Origin: Prado023 sp963798745
GTDB lineage: Bacteria > Actinomycetota > Actinomycetes > S36-B12 > CAIYMF01
Direction of reading: 5' to 3'
NCBI GenBank assembly: GCA_963798745.1
Contig: CAWCUF010000001.1
Location: forward strand, 620,001-684,000
DNA length: 64,000 nucleotides
Shown here: piece after piece, positions 54,209-63,027 of the stretch
Layout: every line of letters starts with the position of its first letter
Numbering within the stretch: the stretch's first letter is position 1
Program-made: the position numbers and the translations under genes
Notes under the pieces: model-generated
The model's database searches: none
Told to the model about the DNA's origin: nothing
The model's input: the letters and a program-made list of their open reading frames with translations, nothing else

Positions 54209-55675
54209 TCAGTGCGCGACGTTCGTCCGGTCGGGGAGGCGGCTTGGTTCGACCGGCCGCGTCGGCCAGGGCGCGGCCTGCTCCAGCTCGAGGGCGAGCT
54301 CCAGCAGCCGGCGCTCCCGGCCGAACGGGGCGGCGAGCTGTACCCCGAGCGGCAGCCCGGCGGCGCTGCGCCCCAGCGGCAGCGAGATGGCAGGTGTGCC
54401 GGTGACGTTCTGGATCGGGGTCGAGGAGGCGAACTGCAGCAAGCGGACCAAGTGGGTGCGGAAGGGGACCTGCGGGCCGAGTTGGCCGATGCGGGGGGCG
54501 GGGTAGCCGGTCACCGGGGACAGCAGCACGTCGTAGGGTCCGAAGATCGAATCCGGATCGTTCGAGAGCCGACGTAGCCGCAGCAACGACCCGGGTACCC
54601 GGTCGAGTTGGCGCACGAGCAGCGCGCTCAGGCCCTTGGTGAAGTCCTCAACCAAGGCGCCGTCGAACCCTGGGCCGTACGCCCGGTCCCCCGCCCGGTG
54701 CAGCACGAACGCCAGCAGCGCCCAGTAGCGCAGGAAGTCCGAGGCGAACGACTCGTCCACCGGCGGCGGGACGTCTTCGACGTGATGCCCCAACTCGCCC
54801 AGCAGCACGCCGGTCGAGCGGACCGAGTCGGCAGTGTCGCGGCTCAGCGGCAGGTTGCGCAGCGTGGACACGACCATGCCGATCCGCAGCCGGGCGGCTC
54901 CGGGCGCGCGCACGTCGCCGATCGGGAGCAGCCCGGTGTGGGGCCGGGCGCGCTCCATCGCGGCGTGGAACATCGCGGTGTCGCGCACAGTGCGGGTCAG
55001 CACCCCCTGCGCGGCGATCTGCACCGGGATGCGCTCCTTGAGCGGGTTCATCGGCAGCCGACCGCGGCTCGGCTTGAGGCCGACCAGCCCGCAGCAGGCC
55101 GCCGGGATCCGGATCGATCCGCCCCCGTCGTTGCCGTGCGCGATCGGCACCACGCAGGCCGCGACCATCGCGGCCGAGCCGCCGCTGGAGCCGCCGGCCG
55201 ATCGATCGGTGTCCCACGGGTTGCGGGTGGCGCCGAATCGGGTGGACTCGGTACTGGCCGTCAGGCCGAACTCCGGCAGCGTGCTGGCTCCGAGCGGGTC
55301 CAGCCCGAGGCCGAGCAGGGCAGCCACGACCGGCGAGCTGGCTGTGGCGGGGCGCTCGGCCACGGCCCGCGAGCCCTGCGTGGTCGGGTACCCGAGGACC
55401 TCCTCGTTGTCCTTGATGAACGTGGGGATGCCGGCCAGCGCCGCCGACGCGCCCGGTGGCACAGCGCCCTCGGTGCGCGTCGGCTCGTCGAACCAGTGCG
55501 TGACGGCGTTGAGCGCCGTGTTCGCAGCCCGGGCCCGGGCCAATGCGGCCGCGCGCAGTTCGGCCGGCGACACCTCGCGACGGTCGAGCCGCGCACGCAG
55601 GTCGGTGGCGTCGCTGTCGCCGAGGGCGTCGTCGGTGGTGGTGTCGACCGTGCGGGGCCGGGCGGTCTCGTTCAC
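54209..55675 (-). CDS. Amidase signature family protein
   Basis: A 488-aa amidase with the Ser-Ser-Lys triad: IPTFIKDNEEV (Lys, about residue 85), RSAGGSSGGSAAMVAACVVP (Ser region) and GNDGGGSIRIPAACCGLVGL. The C-terminus shows FNVTGTPA-like NVTGTPAISLPLG. Not the GatA of tRNA amidation by context (no gatB/C); the substrate may be an amide or cyclic oligoamide. A TAGGGT -10 box is 7 nt before GTG 55675, so a leaderless start is chosen. Confidence 0.88.
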   Translation of the reverse strand: MNETARPRTVDTTTDDALGDSDATDLRARLDRREVSPAELRAAALARARAANTALNAVTHWFDEPTRTEGAVPPGASAALAGIPTFIKDNEEVLGYPTTQGSRAVAERPATASSPVVAALLGLGLDPLGASTLPEFGLTASTESTRFGATRNPWDTDRSAGGSSGGSAAMVAACVVPIAHGNDGGGSIRIPAACCGLVGLKPSRGRLPMNPLKERIPVQIAAQGVLTRTVRDTAMFHAAMERARPHTGLLPIGDVRAPGAARLRIGMVVSTLRNLPLSRDTADSVRSTGVLLGELGHHVEDVPPPVDESFASDFLRYWALLAFVLHRAGDRAYGPGFDGALVEDFTKGLSALLVRQLDRVPGSLLRLRRLSNDPDSIFGPYDVLLSPVTGYPAPRIGQLGPQVPFRTHLVRLLQFASSTPIQNVTGTPAISLPLGRSAAGLPLGVQLAAPFGRERRLLELALELEQAAPWPTRPVEPSRLPDRTNVAH

Positions 55676-55736
55676 TCGATCGACCCTAACCACAGGCGGG
55701 GTGCCCCGCAGCGCTGGGGCTGCGGACCCCGACGGC

Positions 55737-56039
55737 TCAGACGTACTTCTCCGGGCGCACCACCGCCGCTGGTGTGGTCCAGGCCACCACGGCGTAGCGG
55801 GGGAAGTAGTCGCGGGCCAGCACCGTCAGGAACGCGTCGGCCACCTGCGCGGAGACCAGGGTCTCCAGGCGCACGTTCGCTCCCTCGAACTCGTCGGCCC
55901 GGATGCCACGCGAGCCCTGGCCGCGGGCATCGCACACAGTCCAGCCGTGTGCCCCGCTGGCCGCGACATCGCGGACCAGTCGGTGTTCGAGGATGGCCTC
56001 GGCGATGACCGTGACCAGGATCAGTTCCTCGGTGTCCAT
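55737..56039 (-). CDS. PII-like signalling protein of the SbtB kind
   Basis: A 100-aa P-II-fold protein: LILVTVIAEAILEHRLVRDV, then GAHGWTVCDARGQGSRGI (T-loop region) and DYFPRYAVVAWTTPAAVVRP. It lies 11 bp after sbtA in one operon. Cyanobacterial SbtB binds SbtA and adenine nucleotides to gate bicarbonate uptake; the same role is inferred here from position. ATG at 56039 follows GAGAGGAGCA. Confidence 0.85.
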   Translation of the reverse strand: MDTEELILVTVIAEAILEHRLVRDVAASGAHGWTVCDARGQGSRGIRADEFEGANVRLETLVSAQVADAFLTVLARDYFPRYAVVAWTTPAAVVRPEKYV

Positions 56040-56050
56040 ATCTGCTCCTC

Positions 56051-57016
56051 TCAGCCGCCGAGTGCCTGGGCGATGGCCAGGTACAGCGGGATCCCGACGA
56101 TCAGGTTGAACGGGAAGGTGATGCCCAGGCTCGCGGTGAGGTAGTAGCCCGGGTTGGCCTCGGGCAGCGCAAGCCGGACCGCGGCCGGTGCGGCGATGTA
56201 GGACGCGCTGGCGGTCAGCACGCCCAGGATGGTTGCCCCGCCGGTGGACAGTCCCGCGGCCAGGCCGGCGAGGATGCCCAGGGTGCCCGAGAACACCGGG
56301 AAGGCCAGGGCGAACAGGATCAGCCCGGGGCCGGCCTGGGGCAGGTCGCGCAGCCGGCGGGCGGCGATCACGCCCATCTCGAGGAGGAACAGCGTGAGCA
56401 CCCCGGTGAACAGCCCGCCGAAGAACGGCTCGATCTTGGCGTAGCCGGCGGTGCCCGTGGCCGCGCCCAGCAGCAGCCCGCCGACCAGCAGCAGCACGCT
56501 TCGCCCGGTGAGGATCTCGCGCAGCGACTCGCCCCAGGCGGCCGAGCGTGCGGTGTGCCGACCGGCCAGCATCAGTCCGACGATGATCGCCGGCACCTCC
56601 AGGACCGCCAGCAGCGTGGTGACGTAGCCCTCGTAGGCGATCCCCGCGCTGGTCAGGAAGACGATCGCGGCGGTGAACGTGACCAGCGACGTGGAGCCGT
56701 AGTGCGCGGCCAGCGCGCCGCGGTCCACCGGCCCCAGCTTCGTGGTCCAGCGCAGGACCACGAACGCGAGCAGCGGGATCACGATGCCCAGGACGAGGGT
56801 GACCAGCATCGGCACCACGACCTCGCCAGCCGGCGCCTGGCTCAGGGCCACCCCGCCCTTGATGCCGATGCCGAGCAGCAGGTAGAAGCTCAGGAACTGG
56901 TACACCGGCTCGGGCAGGCGCAGGTCGCCGCCGATCGAGGTGGCCAGCAGGCCGAGTAGGAACGCCAGGACCGGAGCGGAGGTCAGGTTGGCAACAGCCA
57001 GGTCGAGGGTGTCCAC
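56051..57016 (-). CDS. sbtA: SbtA-type sodium-dependent bicarbonate transporter
   Basis: A 321-aa membrane protein with about ten helices. It shows LLLGIGIKGGVALSQ, AAHYGSTSLVTFTAA and TFPFNLIVGIPLYLAIA, characteristic of SbtA. It takes up bicarbonate with sodium; in a non-photosynthetic actinobacterium this would feed carboxylases. GTG at 57016, 7 nt after the helix-turn-helix gene, so the three genes form one operon. Confidence 0.88.
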   Translation of the reverse strand: MDTLDLAVANLTSAPVLAFLLGLLATSIGGDLRLPEPVYQFLSFYLLLGIGIKGGVALSQAPAGEVVVPMLVTLVLGIVIPLLAFVVLRWTTKLGPVDRGALAAHYGSTSLVTFTAAIVFLTSAGIAYEGYVTTLLAVLEVPAIIVGLMLAGRHTARSAAWGESLREILTGRSVLLLVGGLLLGAATGTAGYAKIEPFFGGLFTGVLTLFLLEMGVIAARRLRDLPQAGPGLILFALAFPVFSGTLGILAGLAAGLSTGGATILGVLTASASYIAAPAAVRLALPEANPGYYLTASLGITFPFNLIVGIPLYLAIAQALGG

Positions 57017-57023
57017 CAGCGGT

Positions 57024-57305
57024 TCAGCCGAACAGCGCCAGGAGGTCGCCGACCGCGTGGTCAGCCTCCTGCGGATGCCGGAACGGGCGGCGCTCGTTGA
57101 TCACGTAGTGCGTGCGCCGGCCCTGCGGCACCCTTGTGAGGTAGCCCTCGTCCTCGAGGTCACGCAGCAGGTTCAACGTGGCGCGCTCGGTGATGCCCAC
57201 CGCCTCGGCGATGTCGCGCACCCGCGCATCGGGGTGGCGGTGGACGAAGACCAGCACGTGGCCGTGGTTGGTCAGCAGCGTCCAGGTGCGGGCGGTCTCA
57301 GGCAC
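57024..57305 (-). CDS. Winged-helix transcriptional regulator of the sbt operon
   Basis: A 93-aa DNA-binding protein: VFVHRHPDARVRDIAEAVGI (recognition helix region), TERATLNLLRDLEDEGYLTR, RRTHYVINE (wing). MarR/ArsR-like fold without an obvious ligand domain. GTG start after GAGGAG. First gene of the sbtA operon; it may sense a metabolite through other proteins or act as a simple repressor. A palindrome at 57506-57526 is a possible site. Confidence 0.85.
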   Translation of the reverse strand: MPETARTWTLLTNHGHVLVFVHRHPDARVRDIAEAVGITERATLNLLRDLEDEGYLTRVPQGRRTHYVINERRPFRHPQEADHAVGDLLALFG

Positions 57306-57505
57306 GGGGGCACTCCTCGAGTTCTGCGGTGCGGTGGGGGAGATGCGATGGTGGGTGCGGCGACGGACACCGCCGCGGCCGGCATGCCGTCGGCCAAGCG
57401 GGACGTGCCGAGCGCATCCTGGTCGCGGGTGGCACGCAGGCTGACCACGACCGAGACCGTGATGATCGCCGCTTCATGCTTGGTTGAAAGACGAATATCC
57501 TTTCC

Positions 57506-57526
57506 TGAATCATGACGCATGACTCA
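57506..57526. promoter_or_regulatory. Palindrome upstream of the sbt operon
   Basis: TGAATCATGACGCATGACTCA, 9-bp arms with one mismatch and a 3-nt centre. Likely operator in the 403-bp divergent region between the sbt operon and the baeRF3 gene; the region is locally AT-richer than its neighbours. Confidence 0.5.
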
Positions 57527-57552
57527 GCCGGAATCAAGCTGCATCGAGGTAT

Positions 57553-57580
57553 TTGCATGAAGCCGGGTTCATGCTAAGTT
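57553..57580 (+). promoter_or_regulatory. Promoter of the baeRF3 leader with internal palindrome
   Basis: TTGCAT (57553-57558), 16-bp spacer, TAAGTT (57575-57580). GCATGAA/TTCATGC (57555-57561/57568-57574) forms a 7-bp palindrome between the two boxes, a possible operator. Transcription would start just before the riboswitch. Confidence 0.55.
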
Positions 57581-57585
57581 CTTCG

Positions 57586-57687
57586 CCAAGGAGGGGAGTA
57601 CCCCACCACCCGGCAGTCGTCAGCACGGCCGATCCGACATCGGTCCGGCCGCCGGGGGCCGCCACGGCGGTTGGGGAAGACCTCTGG
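57586..57687 (+). ncRNA. Probable manganese riboswitch (yybP-ykoY class)
   Basis: Class landmarks in order: GAGG-GGAGTA (57591-57600), CGTCAGCACGG (57618-57628), and GGGGAAGA-CCTC (57673-57684). P1 forms between CC..GAGG (57586-57594) and CCTCTGG (57681-57687). CCTCTGG can also pair over 7 bp with CCGGAGG (57697-57703), which contains the ribosome site of the next gene. So ligand-bound P1 would free the ribosome site (ON switch), as for translational members of the class. Recognised by eye only. Confidence 0.72.
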
Positions 57688-57708
57688 TACCCCACGCCGG
57701 AGGCTCCC

Positions 57709-58839
57709 ATGTCGATCATTGCCCACACCCGATCAGCACCGCTGCAGGCGGGCATGCTGTCGCTGGTCACGACCGAGGACGTGGCCACTCTCGCCCGTGC
57801 CCGGCACCCGCTGAGCTTGTCGCTGCTCATGGCCACGACGCCCGCGGATCGGATGCGCGCCCACGATGGTGCCCACCTGCAGGCCCTGGTCCGCGATGCG
57901 CACCGCCGGTTGCTCGACGAACCCGACCAGCAGGCTGCCGCAGAGGTTCGGCTCACGCTGTCCGAGGCGGTGGGTTGGGCCGTGGCGAGCCCGACGGATC
58001 GTGGGCTGGCGATCCTGGTCAGCCCGACCGCGGTGCATCGCTACCACCTACGGATCGCCCCCCGGGACCGGATCGTGCTGGACCCGACGTTCGCCACGCG
58101 GGACCTGGTTCGCTCGGCGGCCGAGGATCCGCCGTTCCTGATGTTGGTCCTCGACAGCCGCGCCGCGCGGCTGTTCCACTACGACCAGCGCTACTGCCGA
58201 CCGATCCTGGACCACGACTTCCCGATGCTGCGCGACGAGGACGCCGGTCGCGATTCGGTCGAGCCCGCGAGGCAGGAGCGGACTCGGGCGTTCCTGCGGA
58301 CGGTGGTTGCCAGGCTGGCGGGCCGCTCGGAGCGCACGGAGTTGCCGGTGGTGCTGGTGGCCCCCGAACGGCTGGCCGCCGACTACCAGGCGCTGGATCG
58401 GTCGAGGCAGGTGGCTGCTGTGGTCCGCACCGGGGACCTGCGCGTGCCGCTGGTCGCCCTGGAGGAGATGGCTCGCGAGGAACTCGCAGCGCACGTCAAC
58501 GACCGCGCGGCCGCCGCGCTCGACACGGTGCGCGTCCGGCTGGCCCATCGCCGGGCGGTGGCCGGGTTGACTGCGGCGTGGGAGTCGCTGCAGTCCGGCG
58601 AACCCGATCTGTTGGTGGTCGAGCGCTCACACGCTCCGGCGGTACGGCTGTCGGACTCGGGCATCGAGTTGACCCACGACGTCGAGGAGCAGGGCGTCAT
58701 CGACGATGCAGTCGACGAACTGATCGAGGCCGCTCTGATCCGTGGTGCTGAAGTGGTGATGGTGCCCGACGGGGCGCTGGCGCAGCACGGTCGCGTGGTG
58801 CTGTCGCTGCGCGGTCGGGCGCCGGGACGGGTGCGCTGA
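57709..58839 (+). CDS. baeRF3 family protein (archaeo-eukaryotic release factor-like)
   Basis: A 376-aa protein. The middle shows LAILVSPTAVHRYHLRI, VLDPTFATRDLVRSAAEDPP and FLMLVLDSRAARLFHYDQRY, the layout of bacterial eRF1-like (baeRF) domains; family 3 fits best. Such proteins are thought to act at stalled ribosomes, not proven. ATG 57709 follows GGAGG (57699-57703), which is in the expression platform of the riboswitch. An in-frame upstream extension overlaps the riboswitch and is not credible. Confidence 0.75.
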   Translation: MSIIAHTRSAPLQAGMLSLVTTEDVATLARARHPLSLSLLMATTPADRMRAHDGAHLQALVRDAHRRLLDEPDQQAAAEVRLTLSEAVGWAVASPTDRGLAILVSPTAVHRYHLRIAPRDRIVLDPTFATRDLVRSAAEDPPFLMLVLDSRAARLFHYDQRYCRPILDHDFPMLRDEDAGRDSVEPARQERTRAFLRTVVARLAGRSERTELPVVLVAPERLAADYQALDRSRQVAAVVRTGDLRVPLVALEEMAREELAAHVNDRAAAALDTVRVRLAHRRAVAGLTAAWESLQSGEPDLLVVERSHAPAVRLSDSGIELTHDVEEQGVIDDAVDELIEAALIRGAEVVMVPDGALAQHGRVVLSLRGRAPGRVR

Positions 58840-58916
58840 CCTGGGTCCGAGTCCGGTTCTGGCGAGGGTCGCTGGTCGGCGGCTGGGTCCGGGTCTGGCG
58901 ATGGTCCAGGTTTGGG

Positions 58917-60245
58917 TCAACCCTCGGGCTTGGCGTTGGCGAAGCCGGGCAGGTGCGCCTCCAGTTCCGGGCGCACCGGGACCGTTGCGCCGAGCCCGCA
59001 CAGCACGCCGACCATCCCCAGCCAGAGCCGATGGGTGAACAGCTGCTCGGCGGGCAGCGTGAGCTGCAGGGCGACAGTGAAGTCCGGGTTGCGCGGGTCG
59101 TTGACCCGGCCGAACTCCCCCTGCAGCCAGGCGCGGCTGTAGGTGAATCGCTCGTGCTTGGCCGGCTCGCTGAACGGGGACAGGTAGTCGATGAGCTTCT
59201 CGACCTCGAGGGTGCGGTCCGCGGCGATGAACCCGCCGGCGCGCAGGGCGCGCTCGACGGCCTCGGGGTCGGTGGCCGTCATCGCACGGATCAGGCCGCC
59301 GAAGGTGCTCGGCAGCCCGTGCGGCAGCATCAGCACCGAGCCGAAGTCCAGCACGCCCATCCGACCGTCGTCGAGCAGCCGGAAGTTGCCCGGGTGCGGG
59401 TCGGTGTGCAGCAGCCCGACGCGGCTCGGTGAGGTGAGGAAGAAGTGCTGGTAGGCAGCGCCGAGCCGGTCGCGCTGGTCAGGCGTGCCGTCGCGGGCGA
59501 CCTGCGCCAGTCCGGTGCCGTCCATCCAGCGGCTGACCAGGACGCTGTGGGTGGCCAGGAGTACCGGCGGCACGAAGTAGTCGGGATCGCCGGCGTAGGC
59601 CTGGGCGAACGCGCGCTGGTGCTGGCCCTCGGTGCGGTAGTCCAACTCCTCGCCCAGGCGGGTGCGCAGCTCGGCGACCAGCGGTGGCATCGCCATCCCG
59701 CGGGCCACCAGGGAGGTCAGTCGCAGCGTGATCGCCAGTGAGCGGACATCACCGGCGATGGCCTGGGCCACTCCCGGGTACTGGATCTTCACTGCGACCG
59801 GCGTGCCGTCGGCTGCCCAGGTCGCGCGGTGCACCTGCCCGATGGACGCCGCGGCGCTCGGATGCTCGTCGAAGTCGGTGAACAGGGCGGCACGCCAGTC
59901 CGAGCCGAGCTCGGCCTCCAGCACGGGGCGCACCTCGTCGAAGGGCAGCCCCGGGTTGGCCTCCTGCAGTGCGCTCAGGGCGTGCTGCCATGAGTCGTCG
60001 GGGTCGGTGGGGAACAGCGCGTCGACCGTGGAGAGCAGTTGACCGAGCTTGAGGGCGCCGCCCTTGAGTGAGCCGAGGGTGGCGCGGGTGTCCGCGGCGG
60101 TGTCGGTCCGGGCTTGCTCGCGCAGGGCGGCTCGGTCGGCCCCGCGCAGGCCGCGGACCTGGATCATCAATGAGCGCCCAACCGCACGCATGGGCAGGCC
60201 CGCGAGCGCGGCACTGCGCCGGATCCGAGAGGTCTGCACTGCCAC
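58917..60245 (-). CDS. ABC1/UbiB (ADCK) family atypical kinase
   Basis: A 442-aa protein. It shows the ADCK-specific LKGGALKLGQLLS (KxGQ motif), ASIGQVHRATW (Ala-rich nucleotide loop), VAVKIQYPGV (Lys), ELDYRTEGQ, and LLHTDPHPGNFRL with LDFGSV (catalytic Asp and DFG). UbiB homologues support quinone-lipid synthesis; the actinobacterial ones may act in menaquinone or other isoprenoid metabolism. GTG at 60245 is chosen because GATACT is 6 nt upstream; a longer frame to 60344 is not conserved. Confidence 0.85.
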   Translation of the reverse strand: MAVQTSRIRRSAALAGLPMRAVGRSLMIQVRGLRGADRAALREQARTDTAADTRATLGSLKGGALKLGQLLSTVDALFPTDPDDSWQHALSALQEANPGLPFDEVRPVLEAELGSDWRAALFTDFDEHPSAAASIGQVHRATWAADGTPVAVKIQYPGVAQAIAGDVRSLAITLRLTSLVARGMAMPPLVAELRTRLGEELDYRTEGQHQRAFAQAYAGDPDYFVPPVLLATHSVLVSRWMDGTGLAQVARDGTPDQRDRLGAAYQHFFLTSPSRVGLLHTDPHPGNFRLLDDGRMGVLDFGSVLMLPHGLPSTFGGLIRAMTATDPEAVERALRAGGFIAADRTLEVEKLIDYLSPFSEPAKHERFTYSRAWLQGEFGRVNDPRNPDFTVALQLTLPAEQLFTHRLWLGMVGVLCGLGATVPVRPELEAHLPGFANAKPEG

Positions 60246-60368
60246 GATCCCAGTATCCGCCGCCCCGGGCACCGAGCCCACCCCGCGAAGCGCCCGCCTC
60301 CGCGCCGCGCCCGCCCGCGTCGAGCGCTCGCCCTTCGGATTCATCCAACTCTCGTGGCCCCACAGCCA

Positions 60369-60415
60369 ATCGATCCAAGTGTCGGGGGCCTCCGCGCCGC
60401 CACACTTGGATCGAT
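60369..60415 (-). terminator. Palindromic element D after the oxidoreductase gene
   Basis: ATCGATCCAAGTGT (60369-60382) and ACACTTGGATCGAT (60402-60415), perfect 14-bp arms, 19-nt loop, 27 nt past the oxidoreductase stop. Stem resembles element C (33186-33236). The window ends in CCAAGTGTC, possibly another copy. Confidence 0.65.
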
Positions 60416-60441
60416 CGTCAGCGACTTAGGCGCCAGCAGGT

Positions 60442-61386
60442 TCAGCCGGCCGCGCTGGCCGCGAGTTGGCGCAGCGACTCGGCCAGGATCCGTTCGCACA
60501 GCTCGTGGGTGGCCAGGGCGTCGCCGGCGTCGAGGACCTCCCCGGCGCGCACCGAGGCCAGCAGCTCGTCGATCATCGCGGCGAATCCGCGCTGCTGCGA
60601 CACCGAGGCCCAGTTGTCCGGTTGGCGTCGGTGTGCCGCTGAGTCCCGGCGCTCGACGACGTCCACGAGGTCCACGACCTGACCGGCCCGGCCCGGTGCC
60701 ATCGCGTTGAGGATCTCGACGGTCTGGCCGCTGTCCCGGTCCATGATCCCGACGCCCAGGCGGCCGTCCTGACGAAGCGTGATCGCGATTCGGGCCAGCG
60801 TCCCGTCCGGCCCCGGTCGCGCGACCACCCCGAGGTGGTCGGGGTTCGGAGCCACGAGGAAGCGGAGGGTATCCACCACGTGGATGTAGTCGTCGAAGAC
60901 GACCGTGCGCGGGTCGTCGGGGACGGCGACGCGGTTCTTCGTCAGGACGACGGTATCCAGGCCCACCCAGGCGGACACGGCGGCGTAGGCAGGCGCGAAG
61001 CGGCGGTTGAAGCAGATCGCCAACGAGACTCGTTCGGCACGGGCGCTCTCGACCACGGTGCGCGCCTCGGCTGCGGAGAGGGCCAAGGGCTTGTCGACGA
61101 AGGTTGGGATGCCTGCGGCGATCAGGGTCAACGCGATCGGGGTGTGCGCCTGCGTTGCAGCGTGCACGAATGCGGCATCCACTTGGGCGCCCGCCGCGAG
61201 CGCCTCCTCGATGGTGGCGTACGCCTCGGGCACCCGCCAGGCGGCCTGCAGCTCTGCGCGGCGCGCGGGGTCGCGGGTGATCAGCACCGGGTGCACGTGT
61301 GGGTCGGCCAGCAGCACCGGCAGGTACGCCTTGGCTGCGATGTCTCCGAGTCCGATGAGGGCAACGCGCAGGGTCAGGTCGGTCAT
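60442..61386 (-). CDS. Gfo/Idh/MocA family oxidoreductase
   Basis: A 314-aa NAD(P)-binding protein: RVALIGLGDIAAKAYLPVL (Rossmann Gly motif at the start), GIPTFVDKPLALSAAEA (the EKP-like VDKP motif) and a C-terminal alpha/beta domain. Substrate is probably a sugar or inositol derivative. ATG 61386 is chosen; ATG 61395 three codons earlier is equally open. Divergent from the HAD gene. Confidence 0.85.
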   Translation of the reverse strand: MTDLTLRVALIGLGDIAAKAYLPVLLADPHVHPVLITRDPARRAELQAAWRVPEAYATIEEALAAGAQVDAAFVHAATQAHTPIALTLIAAGIPTFVDKPLALSAAEARTVVESARAERVSLAICFNRRFAPAYAAVSAWVGLDTVVLTKNRVAVPDDPRTVVFDDYIHVVDTLRFLVAPNPDHLGVVARPGPDGTLARIAITLRQDGRLGVGIMDRDSGQTVEILNAMAPGRAGQVVDLVDVVERRDSAAHRRQPDNWASVSQQRGFAAMIDELLASVRAGEVLDAGDALATHELCERILAESLRQLAASAAG

Positions 61387-61457
61387 GTCGACCATCCTGC
61401 CCGCAACGGTGGTGCAAGGGCGACGCGCGGAGCAGGATGGGTTCACAGGAGGTCGTC

Positions 61458-62051
61458 ATGAGCCAGGCCGGGGTATCAGTGGGGATCCCGTTGCGGCCAG
61501 GCCAGCCAGTGGTGGGCCTGGACTTCGATGGTGTCCTGAACATCACGGCGGGAGCGCAGATACCGGCGGGGTTCGAGGCTCACCTGGTGGAGTTGGACCG
61601 GGCGAACTGGCCGGACCATCCCTACATCCGCCCCCTGCCGCCGGGCCCGGGACCCTTCCTGCACCGGGTGGTCGTCAGCCACGAGCATGGGGCGATGGTG
61701 CGTGCTTGGCTGACCGCGGGGGCGGTGGTGGTCTGGGCCACCACGTGGGAGCGCGCCGTGCTGCGCAATGCGCAGTTGTGCGACATCCCCGAGCTGCCCG
61801 TCCTGGAGATCTCCAAGGTTCTCGGCGACCGGCATCCCCAGCGCACCGCGGACTGGAAGGTCGCTGGGTTGCAGGCCGCGTTCGCCGGCCACCCCATCGT
61901 GTGGGTCGACGACTTCGGCACCGAGTATCGGACCCATTCCAGCTATGGCGACCCCCCGGAGCCGATGCTGGTCGTCGCGCCGGACGAGTCGGTCGGCCTC
62001 ACCAAGCAGCAATCCGAGCAGGTGCTGCGATTCATCCGGTCGCACGCCTGA
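61458..62051 (+). CDS. HAD-fold protein of unknown function
   Basis: A 197-aa protein with VVGLDFDGVLN (HAD motif I, both Asp, about residue 22), VVVWATTWER (motif II-like) and HPIVWVDDFG (acidic motif IV). It resembles small actinobacterial HAD proteins seen near RNA-repair genes, but no such genes are here. ATG follows AGGAGG. Function unknown. Confidence 0.75.
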   Translation: MSQAGVSVGIPLRPGQPVVGLDFDGVLNITAGAQIPAGFEAHLVELDRANWPDHPYIRPLPPGPGPFLHRVVVSHEHGAMVRAWLTAGAVVVWATTWERAVLRNAQLCDIPELPVLEISKVLGDRHPQRTADWKVAGLQAAFAGHPIVWVDDFGTEYRTHSSYGDPPEPMLVVAPDESVGLTKQQSEQVLRFIRSHA

Positions 62052-62099
62052 TCTGGCCCATTGGGATCTGCGGACGCACCGAGCGGCTACCCTCCCGGG

Positions 62100-62747
62100 A
62101 TGGCTCATGTCAGCGCTGTCTGCGTCGTGCACACCTTCCATCCTGAACCGGCCAATCCCGATGGGCTGACCGCGATCGACAAGCGCACTGTCCAGGGAGC
62201 GGTCGAGGTCGGGCCCGTGGGCCTGGTCGGCGACACCCAGAAGGATGTCGCCCACCACGGCGGCGCCGAGTACGCGGTGTACCTGTACGCCGACGAAGAC
62301 GCCCAGCGCTGGGCCCAGGAGCTGGGCCGCGAGATCGACCCGGGGCTCTTCGGCGAGAACCTGCGCACCCACGGCCTGGACGTCTCGGGACTGGTGATCG
62401 GGGCCCGGTACCGGATCGGGGACAGCGGACTGGAGGTCGAGGTGACCTCCCCGCGCAACCCGTGCGCCACCTTCGCCCGGCGGATGGATGAGCCCCAGTG
62501 GGTGAAGCGCTTCACCGACCGCCGGGCGCCTGGGGCCTACGTCCGCGTCCTGGCCCCGGGAAACGTTCGCGCGGGCGACGAGATCGTGGAGCTGGCCGTC
62601 CCCACGCACGGGATCACGGTGGCCGACGTGATGCGCCCGGCCCTCCCCGGGCGAGCCGCCGCGCTGCTCGACGCGGATGCCACGGGCCAGGTGGCGTTGG
62701 GCGATCGCATGCGAGCGGGTGTGACCAAGGAGCTGGCTCGGGGCTGA
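62100..62747 (+). CDS. MOSC domain protein (YiiM-like)
   Basis: A 215-aa sulfur-carrier domain protein. It shows GLVGDTQKDVAHHGGAEYAV, LFGENLRTHGLDVS and the cysteine in PRNPCATFARR (about residue 122). YiiM-type proteins reduce N-hydroxylated bases or handle sulfur. The ATG at 62100 has TACCCT 6 nt upstream (62088-62093), a leaderless -10. Confidence 0.88.
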   Translation: MAHVSAVCVVHTFHPEPANPDGLTAIDKRTVQGAVEVGPVGLVGDTQKDVAHHGGAEYAVYLYADEDAQRWAQELGREIDPGLFGENLRTHGLDVSGLVIGARYRIGDSGLEVEVTSPRNPCATFARRMDEPQWVKRFTDRRAPGAYVRVLAPGNVRAGDEIVELAVPTHGITVADVMRPALPGRAAALLDADATGQVALGDRMRAGVTKELARG

Positions 62748-63027
62748 GTGCCCCCACGGAGGCGAGCGCAGCGTCCGCAGTTCACCGCCCTGGTGCCTGA
62801 TCGTCACGGCGTTCTCGGCTCGTCCAGGGGCGGACGGCCGGCCCGCTGCCCGTAACGGTCGTGCGGTCGGGCGAGACGATCGGCCCGCCCATGCCACCAG
62901 AGGCATCGCCGCCCGTGCGCCCCAGCCGGCGAGCCCGCCCAATCGCTCGACTGCCCGTCCGGTGCTCAGTGGTCCGTCCCAACCGCCAACCGCTCAACCG
63001 CTCGGCCCAACGGCCAACGGCCCGTGA
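62748..63027. other. 280-bp intergenic region, no gene seen
   Basis: A C-rich stretch with short imperfect repeats (CCGCCAACCGCTCAACCGC). No RNA or promoter is recognised. It separates the convergent MOSC and ROK genes. Confidence 0.6.
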
